Assembly (NCBI GenBank): GCA_964631745.1
Contig: CAZVWV010000001.1
Span: 1-64,000, forward strand
Origin: CAZVWV01 sp964631745
Lineage (GTDB): Bacteria > Bdellovibrionota_C > UBA2361 > JBGSMV01
DNA length: 64,000 nt
Direction: 5' to 3'
The stretch's first letter is position 1. Each line of letters opens with the position of its first letter. The translations under genes and the position numbers were made by a program. The notes under the pieces are model-generated. The model saw only the letters and a program-made list of their open reading frames with translations, made no database searches and was not told where the DNA came from. Shown in pieces: positions 18,447 to 27,877 of this stretch.

Positions 18447-20594
18447 TTATACCTCGTAAAAACTAATATTCTTAGAAGCGCGCGCAGCGATTCCCGGGGC
18501 AGGTGAAAAGCGCGCCCCGTGTTTAGCCTCAAGCCTGGTTAGGTCCTCAAGTATCTTCTTGGCGCCCAAGCTATCGGCGTATCCAAAGATGCCGCCCCGA
18601 AACGGCGGAAAGCCCATCCCCATTACCGTTCCTAAGTCGATCTGACTGGCCGCCTCCGGACTGGGTTTTCCAGCCACGCCCTCGTCTAAGCAGCGTACGG
18701 CCTCGTTCACCAGCGAGAGCATTAATCGCTCGCAGATGTGCGCCGAATCGGAAGACTCTGTAACTGGCTTTAGGCCCAAGAGCTCACGAAGCTCCGTACA
18801 CGGCACTGCCTCACCCTCGTGGAAATTATAGAAACCGCTTCCGGATTTCTTCCCCATTCTTCCGAGCTTAGCAAGTCTGCTAGCATAGTCCGGGCCGCGC
18901 ATGCGCTCACCGTACCCCTTAAACATCACCTCTTGCACATGCGCCACCACATCCAGCCCCACTTCATCCAATAGGCGAATGGGGCCCATGGGCATGCCGA
19001 ACTTGAGGGCGCTCCTGTCGATCTCGGTAGCGGCCTGATCTTGCAAGAGATAAACGGCTTCATTTAGGTAGGGAGCCAAGATGCGGTTAACCAAAAAACC
19101 CGGCACGTCTTTAACTACTATAGGATACTTCCCCAGCTTGGAGGCTAATGCCGCCACAACAGCCACAGTTTTATCCGAACTTTGATCCGCTCTAATTATT
19201 TCTACCAAAGGCATTTTGGGCACGGGGTTAAAGAAGTGCATCCCCACCACCCGTTCCGGATTTGGGATGGCCCGCGCAATTTCTGTAACGGAAAGGGATG
19301 ATGTGTTAGTGGCGATGATTGCATCTTGCGGCATCTGCGAAGCCAAATCCGCCAAGACTTTTTTCTTAATATCGATCTCTTCCAAAATGGCTTCAATGGC
19401 GAAATTTGCGTTGCCTGTGTTGCTTGAGGTAGTGCTGGTAACTTCGATACGATTTAGGACAAAACTTTTCTCTTGTGTTGTTAAATATTTTAAGCCTTCA
19501 AGATATTTTTTAATTTGCGAAAGGCCCTTGCCAAGCGCGGCTTCAGAGCTATCTTTTAAAATTACCTGGCAATCGCTCTTGGCGAACACCCCGGCGATAC
19601 CGGCGCCCATCACGCCCGCACCAACCACTATGGCGTGCAACTGCTCCACGCTTTTGCGCGCACCCTTTCCTATGGCCTTTGAGGCTTCCGTTAGAAAATA
19701 AAGTTTGACGAGGGCCTTGCTCTCTGGCGAGACAATTAATCTGCCAAGCTCCTTGGCCTCGAAGCGCAAGCCGGTTTCGAAGCCTCGCTCAAGCCCTACT
19801 AGAGCAGATTCAAGCGCGGCCGGGGGCGCCGGATAAAATCCTTTGGTTTCCTTCTGGACACTCTTGGAAGCGTTTTTCTTGACGAAACTTCGCCCCAAAC
19901 TAGTAAAGGTGAGTAAGCGGTCTATGACAGGGATCTTAATCGCGCGAGGCTTGGCTTCCCCGGATGCTATTACGCTGGCGCGATCCATCAGTTTCTCGGT
20001 CGACACGATCTCGTTTACAAGACCGCATTTAAGGGCCTGTTTTGGCCGTAAGGTTTTGCCGCCTAGGATAATATCTAGCGCTTTTGGTAGACCGATTAAG
20101 CGCGGCAGACGTTGTGTCCCGCCGAAGCCCGGCAAAATTCCGAGCTTAATCTCAGGCAGCCCGATTAAGCTGGATCTATGATCGCTAATAATTCGGTAGG
20201 TACAACCTAAAACCAATTCACAGCCGCCGCCCACGCACGCTCCGCTTATGGCCGCTATGGTGGGGAAGGGCAGGGCTTGCAGTTCATCAAAGGCGAGCTG
20301 ACCCTCGCGGGCTAATCTTTCACCTAGCGCGGGGTCCGAGACATTCTTGATTAGATTCAAGTCCGCCCCAGCAGTAAACATATCAAGGCTTGGTCCGCTT
20401 ATTACCAAGGCTTTAGGACGCTCGGCCCGCAACTGTCCGATAGCTTCTCGAAACGACTGGATACGCTCGGCGGTGATTGTCACCACCCGTTCCGAACTGT
20501 GACCAAGCCGCAATAGCGGAATTCCGCTGGGCAGGTACTCCATGACTACTCGACCAGTCGATAAAGAGCGTTCCTGCGAATGGGTCGTGTCCAT
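18447..20594 (-). CDS. Bifunctional enoyl-CoA hydratase / 3-hydroxyacyl-CoA dehydrogenase (FadJ/FadB-like)
   Basis: Two steps of beta-oxidation in one 715-residue chain: hydration of enoyl-CoA and NAD-dependent oxidation of the 3-hydroxyacyl-CoA. The hydratase half has SGACVGGGCELVLGCTYR (Glu126) and PEIKLGILPGFGGTQRLPR (Glu148). The dehydrogenase half begins with the NAD-binding motif VGAGVMGAGIAGVFA (about 323-337) and includes MHFFNPVPKMPLVEIIRA. Length and domain order match the multifunctional alpha subunit. It lies between ileS (15 bases upstream) and glyS. Its thiolase partner is not adjacent. Confidence 0.93.
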   Translation of the reverse strand: MDTTHSQERSLSTGRVVMEYLPSGIPLLRLGHSSERVVTITAERIQSFREAIGQLRAERPKALVISGPSLDMFTAGADLNLIKNVSDPALGERLAREGQLAFDELQALPFPTIAAISGACVGGGCELVLGCTYRIISDHRSSLIGLPEIKLGILPGFGGTQRLPRLIGLPKALDIILGGKTLRPKQALKCGLVNEIVSTEKLMDRASVIASGEAKPRAIKIPVIDRLLTFTSLGRSFVKKNASKSVQKETKGFYPAPPAALESALVGLERGFETGLRFEAKELGRLIVSPESKALVKLYFLTEASKAIGKGARKSVEQLHAIVVGAGVMGAGIAGVFAKSDCQVILKDSSEAALGKGLSQIKKYLEGLKYLTTQEKSFVLNRIEVTSTTSSNTGNANFAIEAILEEIDIKKKVLADLASQMPQDAIIATNTSSLSVTEIARAIPNPERVVGMHFFNPVPKMPLVEIIRADQSSDKTVAVVAALASKLGKYPIVVKDVPGFLVNRILAPYLNEAVYLLQDQAATEIDRSALKFGMPMGPIRLLDEVGLDVVAHVQEVMFKGYGERMRGPDYASRLAKLGRMGKKSGSGFYNFHEGEAVPCTELRELLGLKPVTESSDSAHICERLMLSLVNEAVRCLDEGVAGKPSPEAASQIDLGTVMGMGFPPFRGGIFGYADSLGAKKILEDLTRLEAKHGARFSPAPGIAARASKNISFYEV

Positions 20595-20609
20595 AAATTA
20601 TATTTCCTA

Positions 20610-23600
20610 TTAGGCCTTAATCATGGTGACTGAAACAGAGCCATCCTCAAGCTCAATCTTAGAATTTTGCGGGGAGCCTTGAACGGATTCGAAGCATAAT
20701 TTACCAAGCGTCTCGTTCTCTATCAGTGTGCCATATTTTTTTATAGCCTGATTTAGGCGCTCCGAGTCGCTCGTTAACCCAAGCCGAATGCGATCGGTCA
20801 CATCAAATCCCGACTCTTTGCGCTGCAGTTGGCATTGGCGCAAGATGTCACGCACCCAACCTTCCTCTTCGAGTTCCGGTGTCACGCTTGTATCCAGCGC
20901 TACAAAGAGATCTTTCTCTTCCATGAAGGTCAAATTAGTGCGGGCCCGTTCCTTAACCAAGAAGATGGTAGCTGGAATCGGTGTTGGGATGCCTGGCAAT
21001 GTAACGGTTTCTCCAGCCTGAACGGAAGCAAGCGCGCCAGTCAGGTCGGTACCGCTTAGAGCATTAACGCTCTCGACACCTTTAGCGACGTCGCCGCGTA
21101 ACACAGGGCCGGCTTTCTTCAGATCTAGCTCTAAATATCTGTCAAACAAACCGGAGCGATCTTGTAAATATGTAATGCTCTTAACATTTAACTCGTTTAA
21201 TAAAAGGGCCTGCATGTTTTTGCATGAAGCCAAGAGGTTTTCGGAGCCGTACAGATATAGAGTCAGTAAAGGTTGTCGCACCTTGAGTTGGGCTTCGGAG
21301 CGCAGTCGATGTGCTGCGTTAATTACGCGCTGAACATCGCGGGCTTGCTGTAAGGCTTTCGGGTCGCTCCACGTGGCAGAGATCTCCGGCCAGTTCGTAT
21401 GGTGAACGGACTCGGGGGCACTAGCGTCGAAGATGCGTACGGATTCCTGCCAGATATCTTCTGTCATAAACGGCATAATTGGGGCCATGACCGTTACAGC
21501 TGTCTTGATAGCTTGATACAGGCACCAGTATCCTACCAATTTTTCGTCGCTGTCTCCGGATTTCCAAAATCTGCGCCGGTTAGCGCGGATGTACCAGTTA
21601 GAGATCTCTTCGACATACTCCTCGAACGCTTTAGTGACCTGCGGAGTGTTAAAATTTTCGTAACCTTTCTCAGCCTCTTCAGTAAATTCTCTAATGCGCG
21701 CCATCAGCCAACGGTCCATGTCGTTCACTAGCTTTTCGGGATTCTTCAGCCGACTAAAATCAGGTCTGTCAATCTTGGCATAAGTTAAGAAGAAGCTGTG
21801 CACGTTCCAAAGCGCAATTAGTTGCCGTCGGGCTTCGTCTCCACGCGCGTATCCAAAACGGATATCGCTGGTTGGGCTTTGCGATGCAAAATAGTAACGC
21901 ATGGTATCGACGCCCATCTTTTCAGCGGCTTCGTCGAACTTGATCATATAGCCGGTCTTTGAAAACTTAGCGCCGCTCTCGGNNNNNNNNNNNNNNNNNN
22001 NNNNNNNNAGCATACGCTCATAAGTTAAGACCCGTTTGTAAGGCGCTCGACCGGTCAGGGTAGTGCTCATGAAGAGCATCGAATAAAACCACAGGCGCAC
22101 CTGCTCGCTCATCTCGCAGATCCAATCGGCAGGTTCCCAATTCTTAGAGTTGTCGCCCTCGAAATATGCGCGCGTTGAAAATGGCACGATACCGGCGTCG
22201 AGCCAACAATCCCCAACGTCTAGTACGCGCGCAACTTTTTCATGGCACTTAGGGCAGCTTATCTGAAACTTATCGATCCAAGGTCTATGTAACTCGGGCA
22301 AGCTTGAAAGATCGTCGCCGCTTAGTTTTTTGAGCTGATCTTTGGATTTTACAACTGTCAGGGTCTGGCAGTTTGCACATTTGTAAAACGGAAGCGGTAG
22401 GCCCCAGAAACGTTTGCGGGAGATACACCAATCTCCCATATTCTTTAGCCAATCTTCCATGCGCTTTCCGACGTGTTCCGGTTGCCAGTGCACTGTGGCG
22501 GCGGCTTCCAGCAATTTTGGGCGGATCTCCTTGGAAGAGATGTACCATTCGTCAACCAATCTAAAGATTAACTCATGTTTACAACGCCAGCAGATCGGAT
22601 AGCTGTGATCGTGCATGTACTGCCGGTAAAGCTTACCGGATTTTTGCAAGGCCGCGGCGATTTCTTCTCCAACGGCGTGCACATTCTTTCCGACGAGCCA
22701 GCCGTAGCCGTCTATATAGTTCCCTTCCTCGTCAACGGGGCGTAACGTCTGCATCGGTTGCTGTTTTGAGACCTCAAAATCTTCGCGTCCGCATCCGGGC
22801 GCCATGTGCACCACGCCTGTACCTTCCTTAGCGTCAACATCGGACCAGGCTACTATCTTGTGCGCAAATCCGCTCTGCGCAGGGAGCTCGGGGAAGACTG
22901 GCTCGTACTCTAGCCCCACAAGCTCGCTGCCTTTTAAGGTGCCCGTGACCTGGATTTTAGCACGCAGCGATTTGACGGCATCTTTTCCTACAATAAGGGG
23001 AAGCTCTTCGCCGGGCACCTGAACTTGAACGTATTCCAGTTCGGGGTTGACGGCCAAAGCCGTGTTGGCGGGTAGTGTCCATGGCGTTGTGGTCCACACA
23101 ACTATGCGTGCGTTTAACTTCGGAACTTTGAGCTTGATAAACACAGCTAGGTGCTGCATATCTTTATAGGAGCCGGTCATCTCATGCTCTGAAAGACTGG
23201 TACCGCAGCGCGTGCACCACGGCATCGGGAGGCCAGACTGATAGAGCCAACCGTTCTCATGGCATTTTGCGAGAAAATTCCAAATTCCTTCGATGTTCTG
23301 ATCGCGGTGGGTGTAATAGGAATTCTCCCAATCCATCCACTGGCCAAGTCTCACGGACTGTTCAGTTTGGATCGCCGAAAATTTGGCGATCCTGCGCTTA
23401 CAGGCCTCGGCAAACTTGTCGATGCCGGCCTTTTCGATGTCGGGCTTGCCGTTGTAGCCAAGCTCTTTCTCGACCTCAACCTCGACCCACAATCCTTGGC
23501 AATCGAAACCGTTCTGGAAAAATGAGCCGAAACCACGTAAACACTTGTAGCGGATAAAAATATCTTTTAAGGACCGACCCCAAGCATGATGTACGCCCAT

Positions 23601-23783
23601 GGGGTTATTAGCTGTGATAGGGCCGTCCAGGAATCGAAACTCTTTGCGCGTTTTACAAAGTTCAACGAGTTTTTCAAAAGCCTGAGATTTCTTCCAAAAA
23701 TCCAGGATCTTATGTTCAAGGGCGATAAGGTCGGGCCCGGAAGAGAAGGATTCGGTTTGCGGAGCGTTATCGGTATTTTCCAT
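20610..23783 (-). CDS. ileS: Isoleucyl-tRNA synthetase
   Basis: Charges tRNA-Ile; about 1057 residues from the ATG at 23783 (a TTG at 23816 would add 11 residues but has no ribosome site). The HIGH-type motif appears as GVHHAWGRSL, the KMSKS loop as KFSKT, and WTTTPWTLPANTALAV is the editing-domain threonine-rich motif. Zinc-type pairs CTRCG, CWRCKHE and CANCQ are present. The sequence looks more like the IleRS2/eukaryotic-like class than the E. coli enzyme. An N-run at 21983-22008 sits just before the KFSKT loop; reading continues in frame across it. Confidence 0.95.
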   Translation of the reverse strand: MENTDNAPQTESFSSGPDLIALEHKILDFWKKSQAFEKLVELCKTRKEFRFLDGPITANNPMGVHHAWGRSLKDIFIRYKCLRGFGSFFQNGFDCQGLWVEVEVEKELGYNGKPDIEKAGIDKFAEACKRRIAKFSAIQTEQSVRLGQWMDWENSYYTHRDQNIEGIWNFLAKCHENGWLYQSGLPMPWCTRCGTSLSEHEMTGSYKDMQHLAVFIKLKVPKLNARIVVWTTTPWTLPANTALAVNPELEYVQVQVPGEELPLIVGKDAVKSLRAKIQVTGTLKGSELVGLEYEPVFPELPAQSGFAHKIVAWSDVDAKEGTGVVHMAPGCGREDFEVSKQQPMQTLRPVDEEGNYIDGYGWLVGKNVHAVGEEIAAALQKSGKLYRQYMHDHSYPICWRCKHELIFRLVDEWYISSKEIRPKLLEAAATVHWQPEHVGKRMEDWLKNMGDWCISRKRFWGLPLPFYKCANCQTLTVVKSKDQLKKLSGDDLSSLPELHRPWIDKFQISCPKCHEKVARVLDVGDCWLDAGIVPFSTRAYFEGDNSKNWEPADWICEMSEQVRLWFYSMLFMSTTLTGRAPYKRVLTYERMXXXXXXXXXXESGAKFSKTGYMIKFDEAAEKMGVDTMRYYFASQSPTSDIRFGYARGDEARRQLIALWNVHSFFLTYAKIDRPDFSRLKNPEKLVNDMDRWLMARIREFTEEAEKGYENFNTPQVTKAFEEYVEEISNWYIRANRRRFWKSGDSDEKLVGYWCLYQAIKTAVTVMAPIMPFMTEDIWQESVRIFDASAPESVHHTNWPEISATWSDPKALQQARDVQRVINAAHRLRSEAQLKVRQPLLTLYLYGSENLLASCKNMQALLLNELNVKSITYLQDRSGLFDRYLELDLKKAGPVLRGDVAKGVESVNALSGTDLTGALASVQAGETVTLPGIPTPIPATIFLVKERARTNLTFMEEKDLFVALDTSVTPELEEEGWVRDILRQCQLQRKESGFDVTDRIRLGLTSDSERLNQAIKKYGTLIENETLGKLCFESVQGSPQNSKIELEDGSVSVTMIKA
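21983..22008. other. Run of 26 ambiguous bases (assembly gap) inside ileS
   Basis: Twenty-six consecutive Ns. On the coding strand the flanks read E-R-M-Leu(CTN)- before and (N)CC-E-S-G-A-K-F-S-K-T after. Related synthetases have only about two residues between the Met and Glu of this loop, so the run may overstate the missing sequence by 24 bases. Confidence 0.95.
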
Positions 23784-23840
23784 ATGCTTAGCTGGTAAGC
23801 TTACCCCTTTTCCCAAGAGGTTTCAATCTGTTAGGTGGGG

Positions 23841-23870
23841 CCGCGCATTGCCTCAGAGACCATGCGCGGC
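23841..23870 (+). repeat. Short dispersed hairpin repeat (family A), copy 2
   Basis: Eight-base perfect stem CCGCGCAT/ATGCGCGG around the 13-base loop TGCCTCAGAGACC, in the divergent gap between ileS and the amino-acid dehydrogenase gene. The loop core CTCAGAGACC is identical to copies at 40 and 63 kb. Confidence 0.7.
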
Positions 23871-23975
23871 CGCACGAGTAGCCCAGTTGGGGAGGGTTGA
23901 ATTGTTTGCAAAGTTCGCGATTTTGCGTAAGCTCTTCGGTTATGGGCTATTTAAGCTAGATTAGGTGACACGTAT

Positions 23976-25187
23976 ATGGAAACAGCCGCTATGCAATCTG
24001 AAGATTCAACTCAATTTACCCGCAAGATATTGGGCCCCAAGGAGTGTCAGGAAGTTGTGCCTGTCTTAAATGAGCAGGTTTCCGTTTACGACTATACTCA
24101 TACTCAGCTAGGGTTCAGATTCAGTATCGGCACTCATATTCCTCAAGTGGCGGCAGTACCCGGTAAGCCCTATCTCTCCTTGGGTGGCTTTCGAATAGTG
24201 CCGCGTGATCGTGCCGCCCGTCCGGGATTTTCGACCGTGCGAGAAGCGATTGAGCTTGCGGTGGGTATGGAGGAGAAAGTTTTTTGGTCCAAACTTGCGC
24301 GCGTAGCGGGTCCAATCGGGATTGAGCATCTCGATCATATCGTGGGTGGCAAGTGTATCTTGCTTGCCGAAAACGAGGGCCGAGTAGGGGAGCGAAACGA
24401 TCTGGCAGCCTTACAGTTTGCGGTGGCTTGCATGCACGATTTTGAGGCGCACTCCGGTGTGAGAATTGTGACCGGGCAAGATTTGGGGCACGGCGCCATG
24501 TCTGACGGCATCGCCACCTCGCTTCAGTGCCTTCATGCTAATTTTTTAGGAAGTGTAATCTCTGACACCTCAAAGCCCACAGCCGAGGGGAATTATTATA
24601 TGGCCAAGGGCATGTTGACCGCTTTGGGGCTCGAATTCTCAGCGGTCACGCTTGGATTAATTGGAATCGGCAATATCGGCGAGCACCTCTTGAATCGTAT
24701 GATCGAAAGCGGGGCGAAAGTTCTGGCGCTTGAGAGCTCAGAGGCTAAACGCATGCACCTTAGCCAGCGAGGCATACAAGTCTTCGCGCCCGATCAAAAA
24801 GAGCAGTTCTTAGCGCTCAAGATGGACGGTTTAATGTTAAACGCCAGCGGCGGTTCACTTGATCTTGGCACCATAGCCTTGATTGCTAAAAATCCAACTA
24901 TCAAAATCGTTAGCGGCTGTGAAAATTTGGTGATGCCCGATCCCGCCGGTGAACGCCAGCTACTCAAAGCCAAGAAGATTTACTGTCACACGGAGCTTTG
25001 CGGCATGATGGGATACCTAACGGCAGTGGAGGAATACCTTAATCGCGTCGCAAAGACCACTTTTAAGATCGAGAGTATGTTTGAAGCTTCACGAAAGTTA
25101 GAAGAGCTGGGGTATCGTGGAACTCGGGCGGTGATAGAGGCTGATTTTGAGCGCAGCTTTCAGGAATGTGTGCGCTCGCACGCTTGA
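23976..25187 (+). CDS. Glu/Leu/Phe/Val dehydrogenase family protein, possibly phenylalanine dehydrogenase
   Basis: Predicted NAD-dependent amino-acid dehydrogenase, 403 residues. The N-terminal catalytic domain has SLGGFRIVP, GMEEKVFWSKL (a candidate substrate-binding Lys) and VGGKCILLAENEG (candidate catalytic Lys), matching the leucine dehydrogenase order. The sequence PTAEGNYYMAKGMLTALG and the Rossmann motif LGLIGIGNIGEHLL follow. AGGTGA lies 7 bases before the ATG. The stop is 32 bases before paaA, so it seems to be the first gene of the paaABCD operon; this favours phenylalanine as the substrate over leucine, but that is inference. It is more divergent than typical LeuDH. Confidence 0.78.
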   Translation: METAAMQSEDSTQFTRKILGPKECQEVVPVLNEQVSVYDYTHTQLGFRFSIGTHIPQVAAVPGKPYLSLGGFRIVPRDRAARPGFSTVREAIELAVGMEEKVFWSKLARVAGPIGIEHLDHIVGGKCILLAENEGRVGERNDLAALQFAVACMHDFEAHSGVRIVTGQDLGHGAMSDGIATSLQCLHANFLGSVISDTSKPTAEGNYYMAKGMLTALGLEFSAVTLGLIGIGNIGEHLLNRMIESGAKVLALESSEAKRMHLSQRGIQVFAPDQKEQFLALKMDGLMLNASGGSLDLGTIALIAKNPTIKIVSGCENLVMPDPAGERQLLKAKKIYCHTELCGMMGYLTAVEEYLNRVAKTTFKIESMFEASRKLEELGYRGTRAVIEADFERSFQECVRSHA

Positions 25188-25219
25188 ACACCTAACCCGA
25201 TTCTGTTTTAATAAACGAT

Positions 25220-26170
25220 ATGGAATACGGCATGGATGACGCTGCAAGACTGGAAGCTTTCGAAAAAAAAATCGCCGAGGGCGGTACGATTGAGCCCAAA
25301 GATTGGATGCCAGAGCGTTACCGCAAACAATTAACCAGGATGATCTCTCAACATGCCCACTCAGAAGTTGTCGGTATGTTGCCGGAGGGAAATTGGATTA
25401 CGCGCGCGCCTAGTTTGCGGCGCAAGATGATTCTAATTGCTAAAGTGCAGGACGAAGGCGGTCACGGGCTTTATCTGTATTGCGCGGCAGAGACTTTAGG
25501 TGCTGAGCGCGGGGAACTTGTTACGGAGCTTCTTCAGGGCAAGGCCAAGTACTCAAGTATTTTCAACTACCCCTCACTTAACTGGGCCGATATGGGAATC
25601 ATCGGCTGGTTGGTTGACGGTGCTGCTATCGTGAACCAGACCATGTTGGCTAAGACTTCGTTCGGACCGTACGCGCGCGCCATGGTTCGAATCTGCAAAG
25701 AAGAGGGGTTCCACAAGAAGCAGGGCTACGAGCTTGTGGCTGAGATGATGCGTGGCACTGAGGCCCAAAAGAAGATGTGCCAGGACTCTATCAATAGATG
25801 GTGGTGGCCGAGTCTGATGATGTTTGGGCCGCATGATAAGGATTCCCCAAACAGCGCCGAGCTTCTACGTTGGGGAGTTAAGCGCAAAACCAATGACGAA
25901 CTTCGCCAGCGATTTATCGATATGACTATTCCACAGGCGCAGGCCGTGGGACTGACAGTGCCGGATCCAAAGCTGCGATTTGATCAAGCCAGCGGACATT
26001 GGGAAACGGGCGAGATCGACTGGGAGGAGTTCCATCGGGTCATTAACGGCGATGGCCCCTGTAACCGGGAGCGTTTGGCAGCAAGAAATAAAGCGCATGC
26101 GGAAGGTGGTTGGGTGCGCGAGGCCGCCGCGGCATATGCCGCTAAACATGCGCAGCGGGCCGCCGCTTAG
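25220..26170 (+). CDS. paaA: Phenylacetyl-CoA 1,2-epoxidase subunit PaaA
   Basis: Catalytic di-iron subunit of the multicomponent oxygenase that epoxidises the ring of phenylacetyl-CoA; 316 residues. Two ExxH iron-binding motifs are visible: DEGGH (Glu79, His82) and EEGFH (Glu162, His165). [19 protein letters not shown] and the [14 protein letters not shown] segment match the family. It is followed by paaB, paaC and paaD in the usual order. Cytoplasmic. Confidence 0.96.
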   Translation: MEYGMDDAARLEAFEKKIAEGGTIEPKDWMPERYRKQLTRMISQHAHSEVVGMLPEGNWITRAPSLRRKMILIAKVQDEGGHGLYLYCAAETLGAERGELVTELLQGKAKYSSIFNYPSLNWADMGIIGWLVDGAAIVNQTMLAKTSFGPYARAMVRICKEEGFHKKQGYELVAEMMRGTEAQKKMCQDSINRWWWPSLMMFGPHDKDSPNSAELLRWGVKRKTNDELRQRFIDMTIPQAQAVGLTVPDPKLRFDQASGHWETGEIDWEEFHRVINGDGPCNRERLAARNKAHAEGGWVREAAAAYAAKHAQRAAA

Positions 26171-26235
26171 GGCCCATATAGCTACGCACTCATGATGAAC
26201 TTTATTAGTGTAGAAAGTGTGCAGGAGAGTTAGTA

Positions 26236-26535
26236 ATGGCTGAAAACAAGAGAGACACTCAGGGGCCGCTCTGGGAAGTATTTACCCAGGCCGCCGATGG
26301 TTCACCGCATTCCCACGCCGGAAGCTTGCACGCGCCCGACAGCGCCATGGCGTTACAGAATGCCAGAGATGTGTACGCCAGACGGGGGGAGGCAGTAAGT
26401 ATTTGGGTTGTGCTGGCAGAAGCAATTACGGCATCAACGCCGGAAGATTGCGGAAGTTTTTTTGACCCCATGAACGACAAGATTTACAGACATCCGCAGT
26501 TTTATAAAGTGCCGCGAGGCGTTAAGAATGTGTAG
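26236..26535 (+). CDS. paaB: Phenylacetyl-CoA epoxidase subunit PaaB
   Basis: Small structural subunit that bridges PaaAC heterodimers, 99 residues. Family features seen are the start WEVFTQAADGSPHSHAGSLH, the segment ALQNARDVYARRGEAVSIW and the end YRHPQFYKVPRGVKN. A GGAGAG ribosome site precedes it. It lies between paaA (65-base gap) and paaC (5-base gap). Confidence 0.95.
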   Translation: MAENKRDTQGPLWEVFTQAADGSPHSHAGSLHAPDSAMALQNARDVYARRGEAVSIWVVLAEAITASTPEDCGSFFDPMNDKIYRHPQFYKVPRGVKNV

Positions 26536-26540
26536 TTGAG

Positions 26541-27314
26541 ATGACGGTAGAGCAGAAATTGAACAGTCAGGTATCTCAGTTGGCCTTACGCTTGGGCGAC
26601 GACCGCCTTGTGTTAGGACATCGCCTGTCGGAGTGGTGCGGCCACGCTCCCATCTTAGAAGAAGACATAGCCCTCGCCAATATCGCCCTGGATTTAATAG
26701 GTGAAGCTCAGGCATTTCTAAATTTGGCTGGTGAGCTAGAAGGTCGCGGGCGCGACGCCGATAAGCTCACATATTTTAGAGACGAGCGTGAGTTTACCAA
26801 CTTGCAGTTGGTAGAGCAGCCAAACGGCGATTTTGCAGATACGCTTGTGAAGCAGTATCTCTTTCATGCTTTTAGCAATGTTTATCTTGAGGGGCTCGAA
26901 CACTCAAAGCACCCACAGCTTGCAGCGTTAGCGGCCAAAAGTTTAAAGGAGTCCAGGTATCATTTACGCCATACGCGCGAGTGGATGCTGCGGCTCGGGG
27001 ATGGCACAGAAGAAAGTCATGCGCGCGTTCAAAAGGCCCTGAATCAGCTCTGGAGCTTTACGGGCGAGCTGTTTGAGGCGGATGAAATTGATCTGGAGTT
27101 AGCCAAAGCGCAGATGGCCCCCGATCTTGCGGGGCTAAAATCAAAATGGCAAGAGATCGTAAAAGCTACTCTTAACGAAGCAACCCTTAGCGAGCCGGAT
27201 CCTAAAACATTTATGCAAAAAGGTTCCCGGGCCGGCGTGCATAGCGAGTATCTAGGACACATGCTGGCTGAGATGCAGATTCTTCCAAGATCTTACCCGG
27301 ACGCAAAGTGGTAG
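26541..27314 (+). CDS. paaC: Phenylacetyl-CoA epoxidase subunit PaaC
   Basis: Ferritin-like, non-catalytic partner of PaaA, 257 residues. LADDR-type start (ALRLGDDRLVLGHRLSEWCG), ALDLIGEAQAFLNLAGELEG and SRYHLRHTREWMLRLGDGTE match the family. It starts five bases after paaB, so the two are surely co-translated. Cytoplasmic. Confidence 0.94.
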   Translation: MTVEQKLNSQVSQLALRLGDDRLVLGHRLSEWCGHAPILEEDIALANIALDLIGEAQAFLNLAGELEGRGRDADKLTYFRDEREFTNLQLVEQPNGDFADTLVKQYLFHAFSNVYLEGLEHSKHPQLAALAAKSLKESRYHLRHTREWMLRLGDGTEESHARVQKALNQLWSFTGELFEADEIDLELAKAQMAPDLAGLKSKWQEIVKATLNEATLSEPDPKTFMQKGSRAGVHSEYLGHMLAEMQILPRSYPDAKW

Positions 27315-27344
27315 AGCGCAGGAGCCTTCATTAATAGGGCCGCT

Positions 27345-27824
27345 ATGCTGAGCGAAGAAGAACTCTGGCAGAAACTCCACGCCATCCCCGATCCGGAGAT
27401 CCCCACGATTGATATAGTAGAGCTAGGAATTGTGCGGGCTCTAGATCTCTCTGATAGCCAGGTGGTTGTCACCATCACGCCCACATACAGCGGTTGCCCG
27501 GCCATGCATATGATCGAAGGGCAGATTCGGGAGAGTCTCAGCGCCGCTGATTCCCGTACAATCGTAATCAAAACAGTACACGCCCCGGCCTGGACCACAG
27601 ATTGGTTAACCCCAGAAGCCAAAGAGAAATTACGGGTCGGAAAAATAGCGCCCCCCGCTCACGCCGCCGGGGAATTTGTAGCCATCGGAAAGCGCCGCAT
27701 CGAGTGCCCGTATTGCCGCTCGTTAAAGACTGAGCTGCAAAGCGAGTTTGGCTCAACTGCATGCAAGGCCCTGTATCTCTGTAAAGAGTGTCAGCAGCCC
27801 TTTGATTATTTTAAGCCGTTTTGA
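27345..27824 (+). CDS. paaD: PaaD-like iron-sulfur assembly factor for the PaaABC oxygenase
   Basis: DUF59-family maturation factor, 159 residues. The DUF59 part contains DPEIPTIDIVELGIVRAL and TPTYSGCPAMHMIEGQI; the C-terminus carries a cysteine cluster CPYCRS...CKECQQPFDYFKPF typical of PaaD. paaE, the reductase that normally follows, is absent; the next genes are an AbiE-type pair. Confidence 0.93.
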   Translation: MLSEEELWQKLHAIPDPEIPTIDIVELGIVRALDLSDSQVVVTITPTYSGCPAMHMIEGQIRESLSAADSRTIVIKTVHAPAWTTDWLTPEAKEKLRVGKIAPPAHAAGEFVAIGKRRIECPYCRSLKTELQSEFGSTACKALYLCKECQQPFDYFKPF

Positions 27825-27841
27825 AGTGGATTGAATTATCA

Positions 27842-27872
27842 TTGACAGATATTCTCATAATGTGAGAATATC
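27842..27872 (+). promoter_or_regulatory. Promoter with palindromic operator for the abiE-type operon
   Basis: TTGACA at 27842-27847 is a perfect -35 box; 18 bases later GAATAT (27866-27871) is a weak -10 candidate. The 10-base inverted repeat GATATTCTCA/TGAGAATATC (27848-27857 and 27863-27872) fills the spacer and -10. The ATG at 27878 is only 6 bases beyond, so the transcript may be nearly leaderless. AbiEi antitoxins are known to repress their own promoters through inverted repeats, so this is a good operator candidate. Confidence 0.7.
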
Positions 27873-27877
27873 ATCAA

